Below are positions 47,972-56,465 of a stretch of DNA of 64,000 nucleotides, piece after piece. Where the stretch lies: assembly GCF_000026365.1 (NCBI RefSeq), contig NC_012993.1:372001-436000 (forward strand). Reading direction: 5' to 3'. This stretch comes from Zygosaccharomyces rouxii. Taxonomy: Eukaryota; Ascomycota; Saccharomycetes; Saccharomycetales; Saccharomycetaceae. How positions within the stretch are numbered: position 1 is the first letter of the stretch; each line of letters begins with the position of its first letter. Position numbers and translations under genes: made by a program. Under the pieces are notes generated by a model. The model was given only the letters and a program-made list of their open reading frames with translations. It ran no database searches and was not told where the DNA came from.

Positions 47972-48502
47972 AGTTGAGAGAAGAGTCACAGTTATCGAAT
48001 TGTCGAAATGTAGATCTGTTCAACAGTTATGGTCAAGACACCTTTTCTCTTTTATACGTAGTCGTTCAAAAAATCAATGAAAAAAAAAAAAATAAACAAC
48101 ATAAAAATAAAGTATTGATCGAAAATTGAATCAAATTATACAACGACACACAACATTAGAGAACAGGAGATGGTCGAGAGGGCAATGCATAATGTAAAGT
48201 AAAATTCTAGAAATTTTATATAATTTTTTTCATATTTTTCCGACCCCGTTTGGCTGAGTAGTCTAGGATTATCGTAAAGAATCCATTGTACTGAAGCCTG
48301 TCATACTAGTATTAATATGATAATAATTTTCTAAAAAAAAGAAGGTAAAAAAATCCACAATTTCCACTTCCCTGCTAAGCCAAATTCCCATCGTATTTTT
48401 CACCACCTTCCTGTACCGATCTATTTCTCGTCTTATCATTAATAAACTACAAAATTGTATGTCTACCTCATAAAATCCAGTTATTTCGCTCTCTGGTATA
48501 TT
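47972..48502. other. ERV46 promoter and SNX3 3' flank
   Basis: About 530 bp, AT-rich between 48060 and 48250 with an A run (48079-48091). No ORF with family resemblance and no RNA gene was recognised. Confidence 0.5.
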
Positions 48503-48991
48503 TTAGCCCACAAATTTCTCATCTTCTACAAATCTCACCAAAACTTTAGAACCTGATTGTAACAATGGATGTCCTGCAACAGTTTGCAACCATTTGCACA
48601 AACCTTGTCTACGTTCCTCAATAACTTCATCATTAAACCTATTCCCCAATAAAATCTTTCCAGGCAAATGCGGCACTACAACTCTAGGATGACCACCACA
48701 CATGGCCAATTCCTTTGTCAAACATTTACGAAAGAATTCAAAATCTGAATACCTTCTACGTACTCGCGAGAACCGTCTACCAAAGGAAGGTAAATTAGTT
48801 CTACAGATTATTTCATAATCTGTAAACATACCTCGAGTATCACTGCCATGAGGTGTATGTGTTTTAGGGTTAACTACCTCAGCTTCAAGGAAATTCTCTG
48901 GTTCTGCATAAATTTCACTTGAACTTGGTCCTCTATGTGGTTGTGGTAAACTCGTCTGTTCAGTGCTGCTAAATGACTTGAACTCTCTCAT
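48503..48991 (-). CDS. SNX3: Sorting nexin Snx3
   Basis: The gene encodes 162 aa, identical in length to S. cerevisiae Snx3 (Grd19). It is a PX-domain protein that binds PI3P and sorts late-Golgi and endosomal cargo with retromer. Conserved stretches include [28 protein letters not shown], the PX core [24 protein letters not shown], and [12 protein letters not shown]. The open frame extends 53 codons upstream and includes another ATG (49096), but the ATG at 48991 (MREFKSFSS) matches the family start. It is divergent from HAP5 across about 135 bp. Confidence 0.96.
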   Translation of the reverse strand: MREFKSFSSTEQTSLPQPHRGPSSSEIYAEPENFLEAEVVNPKTHTPHGSDTRGMFTDYEIICRTNLPSFGRRFSRVRRRYSDFEFFRKCLTKELAMCGGHPRVVVPHLPGKILLGNRFNDEVIEERRQGLCKWLQTVAGHPLLQSGSKVLVRFVEDEKFVG

Positions 48992-49126
48992 AACAAACTC
49001 TCCTCCCTTTTTCTCTATCTTATTGTTCTTTGTTTGTTTGTATGTATGAGGTTGAGTAGCTCTTTCGGGTGTCCATGAGTTCTTGAATCTATACATATGT
49101 AGCAATACATAAGGACAATTACTAGA

Positions 49127-49654
49127 ATGATAAGAATAATGGCAGAACAAGAATTAGAATTTATGGAGAACCATGAAGATGTAAGGGAGGATAACGATGA
49201 AGGTAATACGAATGCTGGCGGGACTACAACTGGTAGAGTACCAGAACAAGAGGATGAAGAGGAGTTTGACGTCTTTCGAAACGTAGGTCAAGGTTTAGTG
49301 GGTCATTACAAAGAGATAATGATTCAATATTGGCAAGAGCTAATTAATGAAATTGAATCAACAAATGAGCCCGGGTCACAGCACACAGATGACTTTAAAT
49401 CACACTCATTACCACTAGCGCGAATTAAGAAAGTGATGAAAACTGATGAAGACGTTAGAATGATAAGTGCGGAGGCACCAATCCTATTTGCTAAAGCTTG
49501 TGAAATCTTTATTACAGAATTGACCATGAGGGCTTGGTGTGTGTCGGAGGAGAACAAAAGAAGAACTCTACAAAAGGCGGATATCGCAGAGGCGTTACAG
49601 AAGAGCGATATGTTCGATTTTCTAATTGATATTGTACCAAGGCACTTGCAGTAG
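49127..49654 (+). CDS. HAP5: CCAAT-binding factor subunit Hap5
   Basis: The gene encodes 175 aa (242 in S. cerevisiae). Hap5 is the NF-YC-like histone-fold subunit of the Hap2/3/4/5 complex that activates respiratory genes. The core is intact from [17 protein letters not shown] through [18 protein letters not shown], the histone-fold [17 protein letters not shown], and [20 protein letters not shown]. It lacks most of the Gln-rich N-terminal extension of S. cerevisiae. Two ATGs are close, 49127 and 49139; the first is given, the second is equally plausible. Neighbours agree with S. cerevisiae. Confidence 0.96.
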   Translation: MIRIMAEQELEFMENHEDVREDNDEGNTNAGGTTTGRVPEQEDEEEFDVFRNVGQGLVGHYKEIMIQYWQELINEIESTNEPGSQHTDDFKSHSLPLARIKKVMKTDEDVRMISAEAPILFAKACEIFITELTMRAWCVSEENKRRTLQKADIAEALQKSDMFDFLIDIVPRHLQ

Positions 49655-50013
49655 GGAGGTTAATATGGGACCGACTCAAGAGAGCTAACGAGAGTTAACA
49701 ATGGATATCTCACCACACTTCCATTTCCTATTACTTACGATACCCCTGAAATACAAAACCCTCCCATTTTTTATATCAAATTCTAGAGAAAATTTTGAAG
49801 CTTCTGGGAAAATTAATGTTACCATTCCAAAAATTCTCTTTACGGTTTTACAGTAGTTTATATTTTAAATATGTCAATATTTTGCAGGTTTTTTTTTCTT
49901 ATTTTCCATTTTCCATTTTTTCGCCATCTTTTTCAATTTATGATGAACATTGAAGACATAACCTAGTTAAACTTAACAACAGTACCTGAACAGCACAGAT
50001 AAGTAACAGCATC
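49655..50013. other. HAP5-PTA1 spacer
   Basis: This 359-bp AT-rich spacer acts as HAP5 3' flank and PTA1 promoter. T runs occur near 49890-49920. No gene seen. Confidence 0.5.
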
Positions 50014-52338
50014 ATGGCCTTTCCTGAAGTTGAGCAATTGCAGCAAGCTCGTAGGCTTGCTATGGAGAATAATCCTAATGAATTGTTACCGAAAGTTCTA
50101 GAGACTTCAGGTTCACTTTACTTGTCACAGGGAACTTCTTATGCATTAAAACTTGAATTATCAAGATTCTTTTCACAGCTGCTTCTACAGATTCTTTCAG
50201 ATTGTGATTTTCCCACTAGTGAGAAACCATTTGTAGCTCAACAACAATTACGGTGTCTTTGGTCGATTATTAGATCAATTAGGGATGGAACTGCTTACAA
50301 GTATTCGGTTTTATCGTTATCAGCTGCATACCCACTCTTATTTGATCTAGTTGCCAAAACGTCTAACAAGGAGACTTGGGAATTAATGCAACAGATGAAA
50401 TCTTTTATAGTACAACGTTGGAATACTCCATTCCCCGAGACACCAATTGCCAATGAAAATGATATGTTTGCAGATGATGCCAAAAGCATGGGGGTTAGAT
50501 TAGCTACAGCAAAATTTATTGCAGAAATTGTCATTGTTCATACTTCAAGATCGAGCAGTAGTCCGAATGACGTTATTAGCATTTCATCAGTGCCGGAGGG
50601 ACATCCTGTGATTTCAAACAAACAACAAATCGAATCTGAAGCTAAAAAATTTTTAGACGTTTTACTCAATTATCTGGTTGAAGAACCAATAATGGTCGCA
50701 CCACTCTTCTCTGGTATACTAAATTGTCTTGCGTTTGTCATGCGTCATAGACCGCAAGCAACGATGAGAATACTGGGGGCACTTTTAAATTTTAATGTCG
50801 ATGCAAAATTCCAACAAGAAGGCACATCGATATTGAATTATCGATTAAGTAAAAGATTTGTGGAGCGCTCTTATAAAAATTTCGTTCAGTTTGGTCTTAA
50901 ATCTCAATTAATTAAAAATCATGGTAGCATGGCACCGTTACATGCAAGATTATCCAAAATTTCAAAGACTTTACATGTAATTGGCGAAGAAACTCGAAGT
51001 AAAGGTGTATTAAACTTTGATGAATCTCAATTCGATAATAAAATGACACCCAAGGACAAACAGAAATATACTTCACTGAGAAAACGTCAACAGCGGCAAC
51101 TACAGTCACAACCACAACCACCAACACAACAGCAACTACCACAACAAATACAGCCACAGAGAGGTAGTGCCAGTAACTCACCAGCTCCTAATTCGACCCC
51201 ACAACTAGTTCAGGAAGCGCTTCAACAGCAACCTGAACAGGTGCCTAATGATATACAGCTCTTGTCACATTTGCAAAAATACACAATGTCGAAAAATACT
51301 CCCAATTTCTTCAACGGATCACCGATAGCCATCGATAATTCTTATTGTGCTATCTACTCCTTGATGAATAGTAACAATTCAGGTCAAGATGTTTCCAAAT
51401 TATCACAAGAAGTCATGGTCAAACTATGCAGTGAAGCATTTTACAATACAGATACAACGAAATTAATTTCAGGTCTATCAATTGTAGCATCTCGGTACAC
51501 AGATCTAATCAATAAATCAACACAATCGAGAACAGGCGTCGAACAGAGCTCTGACGCAAGCGGCAGCCGTAAGCGTAAATCCGAACAAGATTCACCACCT
51601 AGTAAACGTTTGAAAAATGAAGAGCCCCACGATCAAGATGATGAAGACCGCGAAGATGCTATCCCATTGGAATTGACACAATCTGCTTCTCTTACGGAAG
51701 ATGAGAAGATGCGCCACGTACAGGGAATTGTCCAAAGAATTGTTGCCATCAAGGACTCTGACGAAAATCCGGGTGTGGCAGGCATGCTGGGTCACGATAC
51801 TGATCCATTGATGAAGATCAAACTGCTCCAATGGAACCAAAATTCTTGGTTACATCTTTTAACGAGGTTGGCAACTCGTGGATTAACTCACAATCCTGCT
51901 ATGTGTGATTTGATAAGAGAATGGTTACAGGAACAGTTTCTACAAGACATTTCAAACCGTATAGGAATGGTCCTCGAATGGCTAAGTGAAGAATGGTATG
52001 CAGAGACTCTCGTTGGTGCTACTTCCTACGAAACTTACAACAAATGGTCCCTAAGCGTCCTCAATTCCTTAGTACCATTCTTAGAGAACCAGCACCGTCG
52101 TCTTTTCATAAGATTGATGAGTGAACTCCCCAGAATCACACAAGCACATATCGATACAGTTAGGCCGATATGCTTAGATCCAGCAAGAGCTTCACTAGGT
52201 TTCCAAACTTTAAAATTTCTAGTAATGTTCCGTCCGCCGGTTAAGCCAAAAGTACACTCATTATTGCTACAACTAAAGAGTGAAGACCCCACAACTTCTC
52301 AAAATGTCGATAGCATCATAAGCAAATTCTATACTTAA
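50014..52338 (+). CDS. PTA1: Cleavage and polyadenylation factor subunit Pta1
   Basis: The gene encodes 774 aa (785 in S. cerevisiae). Pta1 is the symplekin-like scaffold of CPF, required for pre-mRNA 3' end cleavage and polyadenylation and for Ssu72 binding. The N-terminal HEAT-like region is at about residues 1-300 (VEQLQQARRLAMENNPNELL). A Gln/Pro-rich insertion (about 355-415) and a basic KRKSEQD linker follow, then a conserved C-terminal helical domain (WLHLLTRLATRGL, MCDLIREWLQEQF, LKFLVMFRPPVKPK). The ATG at 50014 is the first in frame. Located between HAP5 and VTS1 because of chrI/chrXV interleaving. Confidence 0.95.
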   Translation: MAFPEVEQLQQARRLAMENNPNELLPKVLETSGSLYLSQGTSYALKLELSRFFSQLLLQILSDCDFPTSEKPFVAQQQLRCLWSIIRSIRDGTAYKYSVLSLSAAYPLLFDLVAKTSNKETWELMQQMKSFIVQRWNTPFPETPIANENDMFADDAKSMGVRLATAKFIAEIVIVHTSRSSSSPNDVISISSVPEGHPVISNKQQIESEAKKFLDVLLNYLVEEPIMVAPLFSGILNCLAFVMRHRPQATMRILGALLNFNVDAKFQQEGTSILNYRLSKRFVERSYKNFVQFGLKSQLIKNHGSMAPLHARLSKISKTLHVIGEETRSKGVLNFDESQFDNKMTPKDKQKYTSLRKRQQRQLQSQPQPPTQQQLPQQIQPQRGSASNSPAPNSTPQLVQEALQQQPEQVPNDIQLLSHLQKYTMSKNTPNFFNGSPIAIDNSYCAIYSLMNSNNSGQDVSKLSQEVMVKLCSEAFYNTDTTKLISGLSIVASRYTDLINKSTQSRTGVEQSSDASGSRKRKSEQDSPPSKRLKNEEPHDQDDEDREDAIPLELTQSASLTEDEKMRHVQGIVQRIVAIKDSDENPGVAGMLGHDTDPLMKIKLLQWNQNSWLHLLTRLATRGLTHNPAMCDLIREWLQEQFLQDISNRIGMVLEWLSEEWYAETLVGATSYETYNKWSLSVLNSLVPFLENQHRRLFIRLMSELPRITQAHIDTVRPICLDPARASLGFQTLKFLVMFRPPVKPKVHSLLLQLKSEDPTTSQNVDSIISKFYT

Positions 52339-52711
52339 TATTTACAGTCCAATTACATAGAAGCCGCCAACGGTAATCCGTATGTCACCCAATCACCGCA
52401 TTTATTTCGTACTTATCGCTCATCGCTTATTCTTTGTTTAAATGTGGTAAAATTTTTCAGGTCCGAGGTTCATCAACTTGACAAGTCGAAGAACTTCAAA
52501 AGAACGAAGAGGTGGACAAGGGAGACAGGATTTAGGCCGTTGTCAAGCCATCTCAAACCCTTAAGAAGTTTATTTCCTCTACCATTTTGCACTAGTCATC
52601 ATTTCCCTTTCCTTAAGAGTCCCAGTTCATAGAAATAAAGAGAATAGAGAGTGATTTATTATTCTTCGTCGTTGAAGTTTAACCAAATAAAAACAAAAAA
52701 ACAAACCCAGT
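52339..52711. other. PTA1-VTS1 spacer
   Basis: This 373-bp spacer is the VTS1 promoter. A short ORF (52444-52632) shows no resemblance to known proteins and is not called. Confidence 0.5.
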
Positions 52712-54406
52712 ATGAACCATGCATATGATGAATTTGGGCAAGGGAGCCAGTCCCCTTACACTGTAGGTCGTGGTGCTCATCCTGGTGCAGTTCTTCTATC
52801 ACCACAATCAAGTGCGATGAATTTAAGCAATTCCATTGCGAGTCCAATGGTTTTGTCACCAAAGATGGGGGCACAATCCCATAGTATGTTTTTCAACGAT
52901 GTTGTTGATGTACAGCCACTACCTCAACCGGCTATACCATCTCAAAGTTCATCAACAACTCCAGCGGCACCGGCTACTGCTTCTGCTGTGGCTGCCGCCC
53001 CAAAACAGGGTACCCAGGCTCCACAAAACTCTCATGCCACGCATAACTCAGCAGCCGGTTCTGCTGTACTTTCACCAATGGTACAATCACCAAATTGTAA
53101 TCCATCAAATTTAGGTTCAGCATCGATGTTCTTGGACTCATTTACAAGACCTTCTAGCACTAGCATGTTAGGAGCTAATTCTAAGCCTAAGCAACAAACA
53201 CAACAAAATCAACATCCGCAGTCATCACAACAACTACCACCTTCACAAACGGCAACAACGGCAGGGGCTGCAAGTCAACATCTTCCACAGAGTCAACAAC
53301 CGCCTCAACAACATCAACAATCAACTGTACCACCACCACCACAATTGCCAAATAACCCCGTTGTTAATTTCACTCAGGATATCAATCAGCTGTGTTCTTG
53401 GCTGTCAATGTTAAGCAGTGCTCAACAAAATACGGTCATGGATAATTTGCTGTTTACATTACACGAAGATGTTCTTCAATATACAAAATTGAAATTGAAC
53501 AGTTTGGTCAAATCTGGTTTCATCTCACCACAGGTTCCTGCAATTGCCTCACCTGTTCCAAACAGAGACCCATATCCTTTGATTAATTTGGATTCAGTTT
53601 TTACTAACGATGAGGTTGATAATGATCCAAATGATAATTCAATTTTGTTTCAGCATTGGTCGCCACAACCCACCTCTGTTACTCAGCCAATCTTTGACTA
53701 TATCAAAGATGTTCATCAGAGACCAAAGTCTGCTGATCCTCATGTAGCAAGAGCCACTGGCCATGCTCCAAGTAATAACAAGCCAAAACGTAATTTAGGC
53801 GTTGGTAACAACAACAACAACAACAATAATAATAATAACATTAACAACAACTCCCATGCAAATGTTCATAGTTATGGTCATAGTAGTAGTAATCATCATT
53901 TTACTTCTAAGGCAAGGGCTGCTGCTGCATCAGGTGGTGATATAGACAGTAGTGGATCTGCTGAATCGTTGTCCAGACCTGCTTCTCGTGGTAATGTTCA
54001 AAATGGATCCGTTGCTATCAATGCTGCGCATAATAACAACACTTCCATTGGTAACAATACTAGTAACACTCACAGCGGTACCAATAACAACAATAACTCT
54101 ACCAGTAATAGCGCTACCCCAACTGGAACTACAACTGCTACTAATGGTTCATCGATGAACCCAAAGACCTTGACTGATCCAAGACTGCTGACGAACATTC
54201 CCGTTTGGCTCAAATCGTTGAGGCTACACAAGTACTCTGATTCATTGAGAAGTAAACGTTGGGATGAATTAATTTATTTAGACGATGAAACTTTAGAAAA
54301 GATGGGAATTTCTGCGTTAGGTGCCCGTAGAAAATTGTTGAAGGCCTTTGCAGTGGTTAAAGAGTACAAAGAACAAGGATTGATTGATCAAAGCGCTTAT
54401 GTGTGA
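52712..54406 (+). CDS. VTS1: Post-transcriptional regulator Vts1 (SAM domain)
   Basis: The gene encodes 564 aa (523 in S. cerevisiae). Vts1 is a Smaug-family protein whose SAM domain binds CNGG hairpin loops and recruits Ccr4-Not for mRNA decay. The C-terminal SAM domain (about residues 490-555) is intact: WLKSLRLHKYSDSLRSK, LDDETLEKMGISALGARRK, LLKAFAVVKEYKEQ. A short conserved helical stretch FTQDINQLCSWLSMLSSAQQ is near residue 220. The remainder is low complexity with long Gln, Pro, Asn and Ser tracts, including an Asn run (about 365-380) from AAC/AAT codons. The ATG at 52712 is the first in frame. Confidence 0.97.
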   Translation: MNHAYDEFGQGSQSPYTVGRGAHPGAVLLSPQSSAMNLSNSIASPMVLSPKMGAQSHSMFFNDVVDVQPLPQPAIPSQSSSTTPAAPATASAVAAAPKQGTQAPQNSHATHNSAAGSAVLSPMVQSPNCNPSNLGSASMFLDSFTRPSSTSMLGANSKPKQQTQQNQHPQSSQQLPPSQTATTAGAASQHLPQSQQPPQQHQQSTVPPPPQLPNNPVVNFTQDINQLCSWLSMLSSAQQNTVMDNLLFTLHEDVLQYTKLKLNSLVKSGFISPQVPAIASPVPNRDPYPLINLDSVFTNDEVDNDPNDNSILFQHWSPQPTSVTQPIFDYIKDVHQRPKSADPHVARATGHAPSNNKPKRNLGVGNNNNNNNNNNNINNNSHANVHSYGHSSSNHHFTSKARAAAASGGDIDSSGSAESLSRPASRGNVQNGSVAINAAHNNNTSIGNNTSNTHSGTNNNNNSTSNSATPTGTTTATNGSSMNPKTLTDPRLLTNIPVWLKSLRLHKYSDSLRSKRWDELIYLDDETLEKMGISALGARRKLLKAFAVVKEYKEQGLIDQSAYV

Positions 54407-54644
54407 AACTGCTTTGCCAGTAGTGAAAGTAAAAGAATAGAAGAAAAACACTTTTAAAAATAAAAAAAAAAAATAAAAAGGAAAAAAAAAAAAAAAAAAA
54501 AGATGAAAAAACCGTAAAATGTACATTTTTATTCTTTCCATCTGCCTGTAGTTGAAGTGTGTATAATTTTTTTGTATAAAATCCTATTCAAAATATGAAC
54601 AATAGTAACAATAATAATAACAATATTAACAATAACAACAACAA

Positions 54645-54678
<34 letters not shown>

Positions 54679-54911
54679 AAAATGCATGCGATGAAAAATA
54701 CATAAATGCAGATGTCTATAATTGATTATTTTACTCTATCTCATTTTACTTTAAATTGAAAGAGATTTTTTTTTTTTTTTTTCTTCAAGGTCTTAGCATT
54801 TTTCTGTATCTTCTTCTTCTCCGTTATCATAGTGATTCTACCTGAAATGATGAAATCCGAAATGGTTAATTATTCCGAGTAGTCTATTAGTACACCACTA
54901 GTAGTAATTAA
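54407..54911. other. VTS1-PDE2 convergent spacer with long A tracts
   Basis: A 505-bp convergent 3' region. A-runs occur at about 54482-54501 and 54646-54676 (31 consecutive A), plus AAC/AAT-rich sequence (54600-54646) and a T-run at about 54767-54782. No gene is visible. Confidence 0.6.
54646..54676 (+). repeat. 31-nt poly(A) homopolymer
   Basis: A run of 31 uninterrupted A residues lies between the convergent 3' ends of VTS1 and PDE2, the longest homopolymer I saw in the window. It is a likely site of length polymorphism and of sequencing error. Confidence 0.85.
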
Positions 54912-56465
54912 TCAAGACCTGCTAACCCAAAATTCACGATTGGATTTAACATTTTCCACCAAAAAACCAACTTGAGGAAACGTTTTACAGAATTCTGCAA
55001 AGAATTGCTCTGCAAAAGTATCGATGAAAAAAATTTGACCAGCTGGAATTGCTGGAAAATTCTCTGTAAGTTGCTCAGGTGAGGCAGTATAAAAATCGTC
55101 AGAATAATCGATCCCATGTTCCAACTCTGGTGAATTCCTGCCTTCCGCGTAGCTATTCCTACGACTGCCACTGGTACTACTATTATGTTTACCACCTTTC
55201 GCCTGATACCTATCTAGTAGTGCACAATCATCAAATTCTAAAGTAATTAAAGCTGCCCATTGTGCTGAAATCGTTAATGGTCTCGTAACATTCGAGATAT
55301 CAGCGGCTTTTAGTATTAATGATAGTAAAGATCTTGGATCACGTGCTGCCTGGTTTGATTCTTGTAACTGCCGTACGTAATTGCCATGGAACGCCATGTC
55401 TGTTGCCATGATAGCCTCAGATATCAATTCCATGTGTTGGCGGCCTTGCGAGGTCTTACCTATTAACTGAGGCCAATGCTCCGATAATAATGAAGTGAAA
55501 ATATCGGTGTGCAAGTTCTCTAACACGGATCTCTGTTTGTAGTGCAATGCAACTGGTGAATTGTATTTGCACAATAATTGATTATTCGCACCTGGGTGTC
55601 CTACATCGTGGCCTAGAGCCGCAAGCGTAACCAAAAGAACTTGTAACGGATCAGTTAATAACCTTTTCGCGAGTTGCCATGCAGCTTGCATTACATCCAC
55701 GGCATGACGGAAATTGTGAAATCTGTTGACTTGATGATATGAGGATTCTAACGTAAAGATCAACAACAGTAACTTATTTTCTTGAACCGTTGATTTAGCA
55801 TCCCTAGCACATTGACGTAGAAGAAGAAAACCGCAATATACCAGTTCTTTTGTTTGTAATGAATGTGGCTGAAAGGACCATGTGTCTAACGAGTCCCAAA
55901 GTCTTGACTCCATTTCAGGTGTTACGCCTAGAAGTGATGCAAAGTCGATACTTCTAATGGCCCTTGGAATCACATTAACTTGCTGATTGAATTGCTGGAC
56001 ACACCGCAGATGTCGGATCATTAGATAGAGACCACTGAATGGTCCATCATCGTACATCCAATGTGACATACGTGCAATACGATCTCGACAAATGAGAGCC
56101 AATTGCTGCAAACGGGATAATATTGATAAAGTTGAATCATCATCCCGAAGTTGAGATTCAGTCAATGCAATAGCATTGAGGCAGGGAAAAAAGCGTTGCA
56201 ATATCGGATTCAAATCCTTGTAGGTACCATCGGGTCTATGGACTATAAGTGCAATACCTGTTTCAAATGACCAAGGTTTGATAGTATTACTATCACTAGC
56301 ACTGGCAATATATTTTGCACCTACTCGTTCTCGGTACAGATATAGCAGCAGTTGATTTATATCATCCAACACTACAACTCTATCAAACAAACTAGGAAAC
56401 CTAGTGTCTATAGCATCTTGCAACGGACCTTGTGCTACTCCTCCAACAAGAAATAGTGAGGACAT
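54912..56465 (-). CDS. PDE2: High-affinity cAMP phosphodiesterase Pde2
   Basis: The gene encodes 517 aa (526 in S. cerevisiae). Pde2 hydrolyses cAMP to AMP and dampens the PKA pathway. The class I HD-type metal site is intact: HNFRHAVDV starting at H250, and ALGHDVGHPGANN with H286-D287. A further histidine pair region (LLSLILKAADISNVTRP) contains the third conserved Asp. The N-terminal 200 residues are helical and variable, as in other fungal Pde2 proteins. The ATG at 56465 is the first in frame. It is followed upstream by a gene-free interval, unlike S. cerevisiae where PRT1 follows. Confidence 0.97.
   Translation of the reverse strand: MSSLFLVGGVAQGPLQDAIDTRFPSLFDRVVVLDDINQLLLYLYRERVGAKYIASASDSNTIKPWSFETGIALIVHRPDGTYKDLNPILQRFFPCLNAIALTESQLRDDDSTLSILSRLQQLALICRDRIARMSHWMYDDGPFSGLYLMIRHLRCVQQFNQQVNVIPRAIRSIDFASLLGVTPEMESRLWDSLDTWSFQPHSLQTKELVYCGFLLLRQCARDAKSTVQENKLLLLIFTLESSYHQVNRFHNFRHAVDVMQAAWQLAKRLLTDPLQVLLVTLAALGHDVGHPGANNQLLCKYNSPVALHYKQRSVLENLHTDIFTSLLSEHWPQLIGKTSQGRQHMELISEAIMATDMAFHGNYVRQLQESNQAARDPRSLLSLILKAADISNVTRPLTISAQWAALITLEFDDCALLDRYQAKGGKHNSSTSGSRRNSYAEGRNSPELEHGIDYSDDFYTASPEQLTENFPAIPAGQIFFIDTFAEQFFAEFCKTFPQVGFLVENVKSNREFWVSRS

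Noticed and set aside
48992..49096. Longer SNX3 starting at ATG 49096.
   Set aside because: The extra 35 residues are unlike the family, and the 162-aa form from 48991 has exactly the family length and start.
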